From Clostridiales bacterium (GTDB lineage: Bacteria > Bacillota > DSM-16504 > Desulfitibacterales > JAICDB01), in the NCBI GenBank assembly GCA_020063565.1, contig JAICDB010000002.1, positions 1-64,000 of the forward strand: DNA of 64,000 nucleotides, read 5' to 3'. The translations under genes and the position numbers were made by a program. The first letter of the stretch is position 1; each line of letters opens with the position of its first letter. Positions 52,856-63,019 of the stretch are shown here, one piece after another. A model generated the notes under the pieces. It saw nothing but the letters and a program-made list of their open reading frames with translations. It ran no database searches and had not been told where the DNA came from.

Positions 52856-54028
52856 TTGAATTTAAGAAAAATTGGCATAGGGTTAGCAACCCTCTTTGTA
52901 ATGTTTTGCGTATTTTTTACAGCAGCTTTTGGTTTTATTGTAGCAACCAATTTTGAAAACATTGGCAAGGCCGTAAATATTATATCCTTAATTAAAATTC
53001 ACTCCTTGAAGGAATTATCCGCTGCAGAATTATTGGAAGGTTCAATGAAGGGAATGATTGAAGCGCTTGATGACCCGTATTCTGCATACCTGGAACCGGA
53101 AGTCTTTAAAGAGATTACCGAAAGGATTCATGGTACCTATGCAGGGGTAGGACTGCTCATTACGATTGCAGAAGATGATTTGTTAACAGTTGTAAGTCCC
53201 TTTAAAGGGTCTCCTGCCCATAAAGCCGGTATACTTTCCGGTGATATAATAACTGCCATAGATGGTAGGAACACTTCGGATATGGATTTGGAGACAGCAA
53301 GTAATTTAATGCGAGGAAAACCCGGTACAAAGGTTACTCTGACTGTTTACCGCAAAAATAAAGGGGAAAAGGTTTATGAAATAACCCGTGAAGTAATAGA
53401 GATTCCTTCGGTAGACGGTGAAATTATTTCCGAAAATCCTGACGTGGGGTATATAAGCGTCAGTATGTTTAATGAAAATACAGGTAAGGAACTTGCAGAA
53501 AAAGTTGAAGAATTAAGGCTTAAAGGCATGAAAGCTCTTATTCTGGACTTAAGAAATAATCCCGGTGGAGCATTACAGGCTGCAGTGGAAGCTGCCGATG
53601 TTTTTATAGATTCAGGACCGATAGTCCATATCAAGAGCAAGTATAATACGGAAGTCTACAAAGCTAAGAAAGGTAAAACCGACTTTCCCGTAGTGGTACT
53701 TGTCAATGAAGGTAGCGCCAGTGCTTCTGAAATTCTGGCAGGCGCTATCCAGGACACAGGGGCCGGTATCCTCGTAGGGAAAAAAACTTTCGGCAAGGGA
53801 GTTGTCCAGAGTTTATTTAAGCTTGAGGATGGTTCGGCAGTTAAATTAACAACAGCCAAATACCTGACACCTGATAAAAGGGATATCCATAAAAAGGGTA
53901 TTAATCCTGACGTGGTAGTTGAAATGGGCCATGAAGAGACTGCACAAGCTCTTTTAAATGCGCCTGATACGGAAAAAGATGCGCAGCTGAAAAAGGCCCT
54001 GGAGATATTAAGTAAAAAACTTCAATAG
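52856..54028 (+). CDS. C-terminal processing peptidase (S41) CtpA/CtpB type
   Basis: About 390 residues. The start is taken as TTG 52856, which has AGGTGAT at good spacing; GTG 52847 and ATG 52850 in the same frame sit inside that site. N-terminal membrane anchor (GIGLATLFVMFCVFFTAAFGF), PDZ domain (GVGLLITIAEDDLLTVVSPFKGSPAHKAGILSGDIITAIDG), and the S41 core with catalytic Ser in NEGSASASEILAGAIQD and Lys in GKKTFGKGVVQ. Homologous to CtpB, also located after ftsEX in Bacillus, where it acts in sporulation signalling. Confidence 0.94.
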   Translation: MNLRKIGIGLATLFVMFCVFFTAAFGFIVATNFENIGKAVNIISLIKIHSLKELSAAELLEGSMKGMIEALDDPYSAYLEPEVFKEITERIHGTYAGVGLLITIAEDDLLTVVSPFKGSPAHKAGILSGDIITAIDGRNTSDMDLETASNLMRGKPGTKVTLTVYRKNKGEKVYEITREVIEIPSVDGEIISENPDVGYISVSMFNENTGKELAEKVEELRLKGMKALILDLRNNPGGALQAAVEAADVFIDSGPIVHIKSKYNTEVYKAKKGKTDFPVVVLVNEGSASASEILAGAIQDTGAGILVGKKTFGKGVVQSLFKLEDGSAVKLTTAKYLTPDKRDIHKKGINPDVVVEMGHEETAQALLNAPDTEKDAQLKKALEILSKKLQ

Positions 54029-54045
54029 CTGAAGTTGGTGACATT

Positions 54046-55275
54046 ATGTTTTTTCTTGTGAAAGTGATACCCTTGATATGGGAAGCACTAATTAGAATAA
54101 TTATTAACCCTATTTTTTGGGCAATAGTGCTTTTTATTGGAATGCAATATAAGAGGATTAATTCTTCTAAAAAAAGATTGTACGGAATCCCAAATGAACC
54201 TGTCTGGCAGCATACCCTGCTTGCAACCTTGCATGGAATATTAGGCGGACTTGTGGGAAGTTTTGTAATGGTTCTTGTTGGAATTTCAATAAGTGATATA
54301 GGAATAGGCTTTCTGTGGGTAGTGGCAATTGCCCTAATGTTTATCAGCCCCCGTTTTTTATGTTTTTCGTATGCAGGAACTATAATTGCCTTAAGCTATA
54401 TGATTTTTGGCTGGCCTGAGGTTGAAGTGGCGCAGCTTATGGGCCTTGTAGCCATCTTGCATTTAGTAGAAAGTTTTTTAATACTTATCAGTGGTCACCT
54501 GGGTGCAATAGCAGTTTATACCAAAAATTCCCAAGGTCAAACGGTGGGTGCCTTTAGCATGCAAAAGTTTTGGCCAATACCCATTGTGGTATTAATGTTA
54601 GTGGAGAGCCTTCAGCCAGGAGCTACAGGCGATGTTTTGAAAACTCCTGACTGGTGGCCTATTCTGAAACCCCTTGAAGGCGGGGATGATTATATCTACG
54701 CAATTATTCCCGTTATGGCAGGGCTGGGATATGGTGATGTGGCAATTACAATGCCCCCGCAGCAAAAGAGCCGTCACTCTGCTGCAATTCTAGCGGTATA
54801 CAGTATTGTACTGCTCTTTCTCTCCATAATTGCATCACGGGCCCCGTATTTAAATATTTTACCGGCATTATTTGGTGCTCTAGGACATGAGATTACCATC
54901 TGGATTGGAAAGCGGAATCAACTGCGCGGAATACCTTTTTATGTTTCTCCAGAGCGTGGAGTTAAAGTGCTGGATGTGCTGAGAGAGTCTCTTGCAAGCA
55001 GGATAGGTATCAAAAGCGGAGACATTATCTATAGTATTAATGGAGTCGAGGTCAATAACCGCTATGAGTTGCAAGAAATTTTGGAAGAAGTCACGATTTA
55101 TCTGGAAATAGAATATCTTAAGGGTCAAAGTAATACAATTACTAGAGAGGTGTTATGGAGACGCAACAACGAAACCATTGGAATTATACCTGCACCCGAG
55201 CAAAATGATAGACCTCATGTACACCTTTCGACACAGGGTATTTTATTGAGGTGGTTTAAAAAAATAAAGCATTAG
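54046..55275 (+). CDS. PDZ-domain polytopic membrane protein, MinJ-like
   Basis: 409 residues with about seven to eight N-terminal membrane helices (IIINPIFWAIVLFIGMQY, GGLVGSFVMVLVGISIS, FLWVVAIALMFISP and others). A C-terminal PDZ domain (RGVKVLDVLRESLASRIGIKSGDIIYSINGVEVNNRYELQEIL) follows. Plan and place (after ftsEX and ctp, before uvrB) match Bacillus MinJ, which links DivIVA to the Min system. Similarity was judged by layout, so the name is tentative. Starts 17 bp after ctpA. Confidence 0.8.
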   Translation: MFFLVKVIPLIWEALIRIIINPIFWAIVLFIGMQYKRINSSKKRLYGIPNEPVWQHTLLATLHGILGGLVGSFVMVLVGISISDIGIGFLWVVAIALMFISPRFLCFSYAGTIIALSYMIFGWPEVEVAQLMGLVAILHLVESFLILISGHLGAIAVYTKNSQGQTVGAFSMQKFWPIPIVVLMLVESLQPGATGDVLKTPDWWPILKPLEGGDDYIYAIIPVMAGLGYGDVAITMPPQQKSRHSAAILAVYSIVLLFLSIIASRAPYLNILPALFGALGHEITIWIGKRNQLRGIPFYVSPERGVKVLDVLRESLASRIGIKSGDIIYSINGVEVNNRYELQEILEEVTIYLEIEYLKGQSNTITREVLWRRNNETIGIIPAPEQNDRPHVHLSTQGILLRWFKKIKH

Positions 55276-55296
55276 TGGGATTGGGGGTACCCACAA

Positions 55297-56385
55297 GTGA
55301 ATCAAAAGGGTAAGACTAGGTATTTTTTTGCCGGCGCCAATACGGCTAACGGCTATAGAAGTTATTATCGTTCTATCCTGGAAGATATGAAAAAAATCTA
55401 TATTTTAAAGGGAGCGCCCTCTACCGGAAAGTCAACTATCATAAAAAAAATAGGACAAAACTTAACAGAGCAGGGATTTGATGTTGATTATATGATCTGT
55501 GTAGCAGACAATAACCCTGATGGCCTGCTTGTCCCTCTTTTAAAACTGGCTATAGTAGACGGTTCTTATCCTCATGTAGTGGAGCCGCGCTACCCGGGGG
55601 CTGTGGAGGAAGTTATTAATTTGGAAAACTGCTGGGATCATGATTACCTGGAAAAGGAAAGGGAGTCGATAATAAAGCTTACTGAGGAAGTAAGGGCTGT
55701 CTATCAAAAAGCCTATCGATATCTAAAAACTGCGAAAGAAATTCATGACCAGTGGGAACAGTACTTCCTTGAAGGACTTAACTTTAAAATTGCAGATGCA
55801 AAAACCGAAGAACTTATGAAAGAAATATTTACACCCCAAAGACCTCCTTTACGGCATCTATTTGCCAGTTCCATTGGTGCTGAGGGACCTGTTAATTTCA
55901 TCGATAATATAACAACTGATTGTAAAAGACGGTATATACTGCATGGACAGCCAGGCACAGGAAAATCTACCCTTATTAAAAAAATTGCACAAAGGGCTTT
56001 GGATGAAGGATATTATGTTGATATGTACCACTGTTCTTTAGACCCGGAAAATATAGATATGATTGTAATAGAGCAACTGGGGATAGCGGTTATCCATGGA
56101 ACGGAACCCCACAGAATTGAGGCTACCAAACCGGGAGATGTTATTATAGATATGTTGGAAGCTGTTCAGCCTGAAATAATTATAAAATATAAGGAAGAGA
56201 CTAAAAGGGCAGAAGAAGAGTTTGGGCTTACGCAGGCGCAGGCAGTGAAATCCCTTGGAGAAGCTCGAAGAAAGCATAAGAAGTTAAGCGATTATTATAA
56301 AAAGGCGGTAGATTTTTCCAAAGTAGATAAACTTCAGGAAAATCTCCTCAAAAAAATTAACGAATACATTTCTAAAAATAAATGA
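55297..56385 (+). CDS. Duplicated P-loop ATPase (PRK06851-like)
   Basis: 362 residues from the GTG at 55297. It contains two copies of the same ATPase unit: Walker A GAPSTGKSTIIKKIGQ (near 40) and GQPGTGKSTLIKKIAQ (near 218). Each is preceded by FFAGANTANGYRSYY or LFASSIGAEGPVNFI-type strings and followed by similar EGFDVDYMICVADNNPDGL / EGYYVDMYHCSLDPENIDM segments. The inner halves clearly arose by duplication. Known as a conserved Firmicute family of unknown function. It ends the minJ-like block; its stop lies in a dispersed repeat. Confidence 0.82.
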   Translation: MNQKGKTRYFFAGANTANGYRSYYRSILEDMKKIYILKGAPSTGKSTIIKKIGQNLTEQGFDVDYMICVADNNPDGLLVPLLKLAIVDGSYPHVVEPRYPGAVEEVINLENCWDHDYLEKERESIIKLTEEVRAVYQKAYRYLKTAKEIHDQWEQYFLEGLNFKIADAKTEELMKEIFTPQRPPLRHLFASSIGAEGPVNFIDNITTDCKRRYILHGQPGTGKSTLIKKIAQRALDEGYYVDMYHCSLDPENIDMIVIEQLGIAVIHGTEPHRIEATKPGDVIIDMLEAVQPEIIIKYKEETKRAEEEFGLTQAQAVKSLGEARRKHKKLSDYYKKAVDFSKVDKLQENLLKKINEYISKNK

Positions 56386-56419
56386 AAACTTGACTTGCCC
56401 CAAGTCTTTAGCGCAGGCG
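56380..56419 (+). repeat. Dispersed 40-bp repeat, copy B
   Basis: AAATGAAAACTTGACTTG, then CC, CCAAGTCTTT and AGCGCAGGCG: 36 of 40 bases match the minus strand of 29718-29757. It includes the stop codon of the ATPase gene and runs into the terminator stem. Confidence 0.7.
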
Positions 56420-56451
56420 CCTGTTGCATTATGCAGCAGGCGCCGTTTTTT
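56416..56451 (+). terminator. Terminator after the ATPase gene
   Basis: GGCGCCTG-T-TGCAT / ATGCA-G-CAGGCGCC stem followed by GTTTTTT. Confidence 0.88.
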
Positions 56452-56548
56452 ATTGCATAATTCAACATTAGTTTTAAGTAATTTTTTGTTTGTGATATTT
56501 AAAAGCTTGTACTTTCATCCTTAAAAAAATTGGTTTTTATAAACACTT

Positions 56549-56564
56549 TGGTATAGTTTTTGCA
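56549..56564 (+). promoter_or_regulatory. Sigma-54 promoter of the UxaA-type gene pair
   Basis: TGGTAT-AGTTT-TTGCA: GG and GC ten bases apart as required, with the -12 half perfect and the -24 half slightly off consensus (TGGCAC). It lies 54 bp before the first gene. Confidence 0.75.
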
Positions 56565-56618
56565 ATAGCAATTTATAAGTTTTTTTCAATACGCTTAAAA
56601 GGCAGGTGGCAGTTTTCA

Positions 56619-56915
56619 ATGGCTAGAGCGATTGTAATGAAAAAGAATGATAATGTTGCAACTATGATGTGCAATGTAAAGTCAGGTGAAACAGTAAATG
56701 TTATTGGACCGGATTTTGAGCTGGAAATTGAAGCAAGAAATGATATTTCATTTGGTCACAAGATTTCCATTAGAGATATAAAGGAAGGAGAAAACATAAT
56801 AAAATACGGAGAAAGTATAGGGAGCGCCGTTATGAATATAAGTCAAGGAGAGCATGTTCATCTCCACAATCTCATGAGCAACCGGGGCCGCGGAGATCTG
56901 GTAAAATCTAGTTAG
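56619..56915 (+). CDS. UxaA-family small subunit (SAF domain)
   Basis: 98 residues matching the SAF domain that forms the small subunit of split altronate/galactarate dehydratase-type enzymes and of sulfolactate sulfo-lyase: AIVMKKNDNVATMMCNVKSGETVNVIGP and the end QGEHVHLHNLMSNRGRGDL. It should pair with the large subunit that follows within 13 bp. The substrate is unknown. Sigma-54 control suggests it belongs to the 2-hydroxy-acid catabolism that also includes the LarA-type gene. Confidence 0.85.
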   Translation: MARAIVMKKNDNVATMMCNVKSGETVNVIGPDFELEIEARNDISFGHKISIRDIKEGENIIKYGESIGSAVMNISQGEHVHLHNLMSNRGRGDLVKSS

Positions 56916-56928
56916 AGGAGTGAGACAG

Positions 56929-58086
56929 GTGAAAATAAAGGGATATGTACGTGAAAACGGGGCCGTAGGAATCCGTAATCATGTTGCAATAATAGCTGCT
57001 TCAGTATGTTCCGGACAAGTTGTAAATGCTATTTCTTCTCAAGTAGAGGGTACGGTACCGATTACTCATCAACACGGTTGTAGTCAGATAGGAAAAGACC
57101 TAATACAGACTGAACGTGTCCTTGTAGGACTAGGGAAAAACCCCAATGTTGCTGCTGTATTGGTGGTTGCTTTAGGATGTGAAGGTGTGGTTGCGGAGAA
57201 ATTAGTTGAAGGTATAAAGGGAACCGGAAAACCCGTGGAAACTTTAATTATTCAGCAGGAAGGCGGCTCTCTAAAGTGTACGGAAAAAGGAGTCCGAGTT
57301 GCAAAAGAACTGGTAGAAAAAGCTGCTTCTGCTAAAAGAACGGAAGTTGATATTTCCGAACTTATTTTGGGAATGGAATGCGGGGGCAGTGATACTACAT
57401 CCGGTATTGCCTCAAATCCCGTGGTAGGCAAGGTTTCGGACCTTTTGGTGGCAGATGGCGGAACATCCATCCTTTCTGAAACAACTGAAGTTATAGGGGC
57501 TGAACACATCCTTGCCAGAAGGGCAGTTAATGAAGAAGTTGCAAATGACTTGTTGAGGGCTGTAAAAGAATGTGAACAGAGGGCTATCTCCTGCGGAGTT
57601 GATCTCAGGGAAGGACAGCCCACACCTGGCAATAAAGCAGGTGGAATAACCACAATTGAGGAAAAATCCCTGGGCTGCATATATAAAGCAGGTACGGCAG
57701 ATTTGCAGGGAGTTCTTCAATATGGAGAAGAAATAAAAGGTAAAGGCATGTACTTTATGGATACACCCGGGCAGGACATAGAATCCATTACGGGTATGGT
57801 GGCAGGTGGAGCTCAAATAGTTATTTTTACTACCGGAAGGGGAACCCCCACAGGTTGTCCCATTGCGCCTGTCATTAAAGTATCCGGTAATCCCGAAACT
57901 TGCAAAAACATGGCTGATAATATTGATATCTGTGTGGCGGATATACTTGAAGGTAAGGAAACTATAGATTCCATGGGTGAAAAAGCTTATAAATTCTTGC
58001 AGGAGGTAGCTTCCGGAAAACTGACAAAAGCAGAAATTAATGGTAACAGGGAAATGGCAATTTACAGGATAGCTTCTACTTTTTAG
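56929..58086 (+). CDS. UxaA-family hydro-lyase large subunit
   Basis: 385 residues from the GTG at 56929 (AGAGGAG upstream; an in-frame GTG at 56920 lies within that site). Signatures: GYVRENGAVGIRNHVAIIAASVCSG, HQHGCSQIG, VVALGCEGVVAEKLVEGI, LGMECGGSDTTSGIASNPVVG and FMDTPGQDIESITGMVAGGAQIVIFTTGRGTPTGCPIAPVIKV. The conserved Cys and His bind iron in the family. Dehydration of a sugar acid, or desulfonation of sulfolactate, are both possible; no neighbour decides. Confidence 0.88.
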   Translation: MKIKGYVRENGAVGIRNHVAIIAASVCSGQVVNAISSQVEGTVPITHQHGCSQIGKDLIQTERVLVGLGKNPNVAAVLVVALGCEGVVAEKLVEGIKGTGKPVETLIIQQEGGSLKCTEKGVRVAKELVEKAASAKRTEVDISELILGMECGGSDTTSGIASNPVVGKVSDLLVADGGTSILSETTEVIGAEHILARRAVNEEVANDLLRAVKECEQRAISCGVDLREGQPTPGNKAGGITTIEEKSLGCIYKAGTADLQGVLQYGEEIKGKGMYFMDTPGQDIESITGMVAGGAQIVIFTTGRGTPTGCPIAPVIKVSGNPETCKNMADNIDICVADILEGKETIDSMGEKAYKFLQEVASGKLTKAEINGNREMAIYRIASTF

Positions 58087-58104
58087 AAAACCTCCTCCCA
58101 TTTA

Positions 58105-58124
58105 ATATATATATATATATATAT
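58105..58124. repeat. (AT)n dinucleotide tract
   Basis: About ten AT/TA repeats right after the UxaA gene and before its terminator. Confidence 0.85.
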
Positions 58125-58128
58125 CCAG

Positions 58129-58161
58129 AAGGGGCAGTTTAATTTTAAACTGGCCCTTTTT
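58129..58161 (+). terminator. Terminator before uvrB
   Basis: AAGGGGCAGTTT / AAACTGGCCCTT stem with T5. Confidence 0.88.
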
Positions 58162-58235
58162 GCTATCTGGCTGAAAATATTTTATGATATAATAATAATT
58201 TAGAATAGCCTAAGAGAGAATGGGACTGATTAGAC

Positions 58236-60209
58236 ATGTTTAAAGTTGTCTCCGAATACACCCCCAAAGGTGATCAACCGAAAGCCATAGAACAGCTTTC
58301 TGAAGGCATCTTGAAAGGTTACCGTGCACAAACACTTTTAGGGGCAACAGGTACCGGTAAGACATTTACAATGGCCCATGTGATTCAAAATGTCCAAAAA
58401 CCTACCCTTGTCATAGCACCTAACAAGATTCTGGCTGCACAACTTTGCAGCGAGTTTAAAGAGTTCTTTCCCAACAATGCTGTTGGGTATTTTGTAAGCT
58501 ATTATGACTATTACCAGCCGGAAGCTTATGTGCCCCAAACTGATTTATATATAGAAAAAGACGCTTCCATTAACGATGAAATAGACAAGCTAAGACATTC
58601 GGCAACCGCTTCACTTTTTGAGAGGAAAGACGTAATTATTGTTGCAAGTGTTTCCTGTATTTACGGTTTGGGTTCCCCGGAAGACTATAAAGAACAGATG
58701 CTGTCGCTGTGGGAAGGTTATGAGTATGATAGGGATGCGATCTTAAGAAAATTAGTAGATATTCAATACGAGAGAAACGATACTGATTTCCACCGGGGTA
58801 CTTTCAGGGTGAGGGGGGACGTAGTAGAAATTTTCCCCGCATCATTTACGGAAAAAGCTATTCGGGTGGAGCTATTTGGCGATGAAGTGGACCGCATTCT
58901 GGAAGTTGATACTTTAACGGGGGAAATTCTGGGAGAAAGGGAACATGTTGCAATTTTCCCCGCCAGCCACTATGTTACTGATCAAGATAATATGAAAAGA
59001 GCCCTCAAGAGCATAGAAAAGGAACTGGAGGAAAGGTTACAGGAATTACGTTCCCAGGATAAGCTCCTTGAAGCACAGAGGTTAGAACAGCGCACCCGGT
59101 ACGACATGGAAATGATGCAGGAAATGGGATTCTGCTCCGGAATCGAAAATTATTCCAGACACCTCACTAACCGTAAACCCGGCGAGACTCCTTATACACT
59201 TTTGGACTATTTTCCGGATGACTTTTTAATAATCGTAGACGAGTCCCACGTGGCAGTACCCCAAATAGGTGGTATGTATGCAGGGGACAGGTCAAGAAAA
59301 CAGACGCTTGTTGATTACGGTTTCAGACTTCCCTCAGCTCTGGATAATAGGCCGCTGCGCTTTGATGAATTTGAGGAAAAGATCAATCAAATAGTATTCG
59401 TCTCTGCCACTCCGGGAGATTATGAATTCAGGGTTAGCAATCAGGTTGTGGAACAAATAATTCGACCCACAGGGCTTGTGGATCCCGAGGTTGAAGTACG
59501 ACCTGTGGAAGGGCAGATTGATGATTTGCTGCATGAAATAAGAAAGCGTGTGGAAAAGAACCAGAGGGTACTTGTAACCACACTTACAAAGCGTATGGCG
59601 GAAGACCTGACTGATTACCTCCGGGAGGCCGGCGTTAAAGTACGGTATATGCATTCTGAAATTGATGCCATTGAGAGAATGGAAATTATTCGCAGCCTGC
59701 GCCTGGGGGAATTTGATGTTTTAGTGGGAATTAACCTTTTAAGGGAAGGTCTGGACCTCCCGGAAGTTTCCCTGGTAGCAATTTTAGATGCTGATAAAGA
59801 AGGTTTCTTACGCTCAGAAAGGTCATTAATCCAGACAATAGGCAGGGCGGCACGAAATGTTGAAGGAAAGGTTATAATGTATGCCGACAAAATTACAGGA
59901 GCCATGAAAAAGGCAATAGATGAAACAGAGCGCCGCCGTGAAATTCAGATTAAATTTAACAAGGAACATGGAATAACTCCCGAGACAGTAAAAAAATCAG
60001 TGCGTGCAGTGATGAAGGCAACTAAAGTGGCGGAAGAAAAAGAAACCTATGTAACGAAGGAAAATGTGGGAAGAATGTCAAAGAAAGAATTGAAGAAACT
60101 TATTGCACAGCTCCAGAAAGAAATGAAAGACGCTTCACGCCAGCTGGACTTCGAAAGGGCGGCAGAACTCCGCGATATGATTTTTGAATTACAGGAAGAA
60201 ATAAGGTAG
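58236..60209 (+). CDS. uvrB: Excinuclease ABC subunit B
   Basis: 657 residues. Walker [11 protein letters not shown], the beta-hairpin [23 protein letters not shown], Walker [47 protein letters not shown] and [19 protein letters not shown]. The C-terminal UVR motif ([31 protein letters not shown]) binds UvrC/UvrA. Standard nucleotide-excision repair protein. uvrA does not follow here; instead the unknown gene at 60266 does. Confidence 0.98.
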   Translation: MFKVVSEYTPKGDQPKAIEQLSEGILKGYRAQTLLGATGTGKTFTMAHVIQNVQKPTLVIAPNKILAAQLCSEFKEFFPNNAVGYFVSYYDYYQPEAYVPQTDLYIEKDASINDEIDKLRHSATASLFERKDVIIVASVSCIYGLGSPEDYKEQMLSLWEGYEYDRDAILRKLVDIQYERNDTDFHRGTFRVRGDVVEIFPASFTEKAIRVELFGDEVDRILEVDTLTGEILGEREHVAIFPASHYVTDQDNMKRALKSIEKELEERLQELRSQDKLLEAQRLEQRTRYDMEMMQEMGFCSGIENYSRHLTNRKPGETPYTLLDYFPDDFLIIVDESHVAVPQIGGMYAGDRSRKQTLVDYGFRLPSALDNRPLRFDEFEEKINQIVFVSATPGDYEFRVSNQVVEQIIRPTGLVDPEVEVRPVEGQIDDLLHEIRKRVEKNQRVLVTTLTKRMAEDLTDYLREAGVKVRYMHSEIDAIERMEIIRSLRLGEFDVLVGINLLREGLDLPEVSLVAILDADKEGFLRSERSLIQTIGRAARNVEGKVIMYADKITGAMKKAIDETERRREIQIKFNKEHGITPETVKKSVRAVMKATKVAEEKETYVTKENVGRMSKKELKKLIAQLQKEMKDASRQLDFERAAELRDMIFELQEEIR

Positions 60210-60265
60210 GAAGCGCTACCGTTCCCTACCAAGATTACATTTAGAAATACAAGGAGGCAAAAACA

Positions 60266-61060
60266 ATGAAAGCAATTTTTACTTTAACTTCTTCTGAATC
60301 AAAGAGGCTATTGGCAAAGGCAGTTTGTCAGCTACCGGAAGTGAAAAAAGCACTTGAAAAAGGGAAAGTAGTTGTTTCCGGGGGAACTACCAATGGTTTT
60401 GTTGCAGAAGAGTTGTTGGGAGAGGGAATCGATAAGGCTGCCTATACTGCGGGTATCATAACTAAGGGAAGACAGTGTCTTACACCTGCAGAAGAAAGAA
60501 TAAATCCTGTTGTTTTGGAAGATGGCAAGAAGAGCAGTTTAGGCTGGGCTGAAGCAGTTGAGCAGTTTACCGCAGATGATGTTTTCATTAAAGGCGGTAA
60601 TGCATTAGACCATAAGGGAAACGTAGGAGTTCTACTCGCCAACCCGGTGGGAGGAACCATAGGCAAAGCTCTGGGGATTGTAACTGCTAGAGGTTCTCAC
60701 CTTATACTTCCTGTAGGTCTGGAAAAGCTTATTCCTGATGTGATTGCAGCTGCCAATGTGGCTGGAATTCAAGCATTTGACCGTCACATCGGTATGAAAG
60801 TTGGCCTCATGCCTGTAAGCTACGGCAAAGTTATTACGGAAATTGAAGCTCTGCATGTATTAACGGGAGTTAAAGCTACCTGCATTGGCGCCGGTGGCGT
60901 TGGAGGTTCTGAGGGCTCCGTTGTACTTGCGGTTGAAGGAGAAAAAGACCAGGTAGACAAAACCATGGAACTAATAAAGAGTATTAAGGGTGAAAAAGAA
61001 ATCAGGCCTCTTAAGCAAAAGTGTTCTGACTGCGGAAACAAGTGCGAATATGGGGCGTAA
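60266..61060 (+). CDS. Conserved protein of unknown function with C-terminal Cys motif
   Basis: 264 residues behind AAGGAGGC. Alternating beta/alpha pattern with VVVSGGTTNGFVAEELLGEGID, DVFIKGGNALDHKGNVGVLLANPVGGTIGKALGIVTARGSHLILPVGLEKLI and GAGGVGGSEGSVVLAVEG. It ends CSDCGNKCEYGA, three cysteines that could bind a metal. The GGTT and DVFIKGGNALD strings hint at an isomerase/CoA-transferase-like (NagB/RpiA) fold, but I do not recognise the family. It is 15 bp before the PrpR-type activator gene, suggesting a shared operon and a link to the hydroxy-acid genes. Confidence 0.75.
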   Translation: MKAIFTLTSSESKRLLAKAVCQLPEVKKALEKGKVVVSGGTTNGFVAEELLGEGIDKAAYTAGIITKGRQCLTPAEERINPVVLEDGKKSSLGWAEAVEQFTADDVFIKGGNALDHKGNVGVLLANPVGGTIGKALGIVTARGSHLILPVGLEKLIPDVIAAANVAGIQAFDRHIGMKVGLMPVSYGKVITEIEALHVLTGVKATCIGAGGVGGSEGSVVLAVEGEKDQVDKTMELIKSIKGEKEIRPLKQKCSDCGNKCEYGA

Positions 61061-61075
61061 TACAGGTGATGTATA

Positions 61076-62989
61076 ATGAAACCTATTTGCGTTATAGCTC
61101 CATATCAGGAATTGGCCGAAAAGGCTCAGATGGTCATTTCCGAATTAAATATACCTGCAGAAGTAGTTTGCGGTGACCTCCTCAAGGGGTTGGAGAAGGC
61201 TAGAGAGGCGGTAGCGCAGGGTGCTGAAGTCGTAGTAAGCAGGGGCGGTACTGCGTCTTTACTTCAGGAAAAAATGGATGTTCCTGTTGTGGAGATACAG
61301 GTAAGCAGTGTAGATGTTATAAATGCAATTAATGGTATTCTTAAATCAAAACAGGAAGATTTCCGGCCGCTTGTTGTAGGTTTAGTAGGCTATAAAAACG
61401 TCATTTATGGAGCAGAAACCATTGTCTCAGTTTTTAATATAGATTTGCACCAGTTTATCCTGTCTAGCAATGAAGAGGAGGAAATTGCACGAATAAAGGA
61501 ACTGGGGATCAATTTAATCTTGGGAGATGCCAGTGGGATTCGTATTGCTAAAAAATGCGGTATTGAAGGCATCTTGATTCGTTCCGGTAAGGAGGCAATT
61601 GCTTCAGCTTTACTGGAAGCTAAACATGTGGCAGATGTTAAAAGGGCTGAACAGGAAAAAGCTCAACGTTTTAAAGCGATTGTGGATTTCTCTCATGACG
61701 GAATTGTTGCGGTCGATAAAAATGACGTGATAACTGTCTTTAATCCGACAGCTGAAAAAATACTGGGAATAGACTGTGAACAAGCGTTGAAAAGATCATC
61801 TCAGGAAGTCATACCTCAGTTGGGATTACGGGAAGTACTGGATAAGAAAGAAAAGGTTTATGATACAGTAAAAATGATAAATTATCGTAATGTTGCCATT
61901 AATAAAATTCCCATTACTGTCAAAAACACTATAGTTGGAGCTGTAGCAACCTTTCAGGATGTAACACGGATTCAGCTGTTGGAACAGAGAATCAGAAAAA
62001 AGCTGCATGCCAGAGGTTTAACTGCCCAGTTCACCCTTGAACAGGTAGTAGCAAAATCTCCTGCAATGCAAGAAGTGGTCTCAAAAGCTCGCCAGTTTGC
62101 AGCTACCGATTCTACTGTCTTAATTACCGGAGAATCCGGTACCGGAAAAGAAATGATTGCCCAGGGCATCCACAATGCCAGCTCTAGGAAAAATGGGCCC
62201 TTTATTGCTATAAATTGCGCAGCTCTACCTGAAAATTTACTTGAAAGTGAGCTATTTGGTTATGAAGAGGGGGCTTTTACGGGAGCGCGTAAGGGAGGTA
62301 AACCGGGGCTTTTTGAAATGGCCCACGGCGGAACGTTGTTTTTAGACGAGGTTGGGGAAATGCCATTGTCTCTGCAGGCGCGCTTATTGCGTGTACTGCA
62401 GTTAAAAGAGGTAATGAGAGTTGGTGGCGACAAGGTAATACCTGTCGATGTTAGGATTCTCAGTGCTACCAACAGAAATTTAAGAGAAGAAGTTGAGAAT
62501 AAAAACTTTCGAGAGGATCTGTATTACAGGTTAAATGTTCTCTCAATAAGAATTCCTCCCCTTAGGGAGCGGCCTGAAGATATACCTTCCTTAATTCAGG
62601 TTATTTTAAAAAAGTTAAATCGCCATATGGATAAAAAAATAATTGGTATTTCTCCTGAAGTTAATCGCTCACTAAAGGATTATTCGTGGCCGGGAAATGT
62701 ACGGGAGCTTGAAAATGTGGTAGAGAGAATGTTAATCATGGCTAAAGGTGAAGTGGTTGAGGAATCCGATTTGCAAGCCGTACTTTCTGATTTGAATCAA
62801 AATTTAATTAAAGAGAATATTCCCGATTCCTTGGCAAAGAATAGCATAGCAATTTCCGGAACACTGGAGGAAATGGAAAGGAAGATTATAGAGAAGTTAC
62901 TGGAAGAGGAAGGCGGCAACCAAACTAAAGTTGCTAAAAGACTTGGAATTGATAGAAGTACCATCTGGAGAAAATTAAATAAAAAATAA
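61076..62989 (+). CDS. PrpR-type sigma-54-dependent activator
   Basis: 637 residues. PrpR_N sensor domain at about 1-185 ([22 protein letters not shown] ... [28 protein letters not shown] ... [26 protein letters not shown]). PAS domain at about 198-300. AAA+ core with GESGTGKE and GAFTGA ([17 protein letters not shown]), Walker [13 protein letters not shown]. Fis-type HTH at the end ([24 protein letters not shown]). PrpR_N domains sense small carboxylic acid or CoA-type effectors. Flanked by sigma-54 promoters at 56549 and 63270, it is the likely activator of both. Confidence 0.93.
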   Translation: MKPICVIAPYQELAEKAQMVISELNIPAEVVCGDLLKGLEKAREAVAQGAEVVVSRGGTASLLQEKMDVPVVEIQVSSVDVINAINGILKSKQEDFRPLVVGLVGYKNVIYGAETIVSVFNIDLHQFILSSNEEEEIARIKELGINLILGDASGIRIAKKCGIEGILIRSGKEAIASALLEAKHVADVKRAEQEKAQRFKAIVDFSHDGIVAVDKNDVITVFNPTAEKILGIDCEQALKRSSQEVIPQLGLREVLDKKEKVYDTVKMINYRNVAINKIPITVKNTIVGAVATFQDVTRIQLLEQRIRKKLHARGLTAQFTLEQVVAKSPAMQEVVSKARQFAATDSTVLITGESGTGKEMIAQGIHNASSRKNGPFIAINCAALPENLLESELFGYEEGAFTGARKGGKPGLFEMAHGGTLFLDEVGEMPLSLQARLLRVLQLKEVMRVGGDKVIPVDVRILSATNRNLREEVENKNFREDLYYRLNVLSIRIPPLRERPEDIPSLIQVILKKLNRHMDKKIIGISPEVNRSLKDYSWPGNVRELENVVERMLIMAKGEVVEESDLQAVLSDLNQNLIKENIPDSLAKNSIAISGTLEEMERKIIEKLLEEEGGNQTKVAKRLGIDRSTIWRKLNKK

Positions 62990-63019
62990 AAATGTTGAAA
63001 TTTACAACATATAGATGGA

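Noticed and set aside
57412-58101. 229-codon frame antisense to the UxaA-type gene
   Set aside because: It mirrors a well-supported gene on the other strand, has no ribosome binding site and no recognisable motif.
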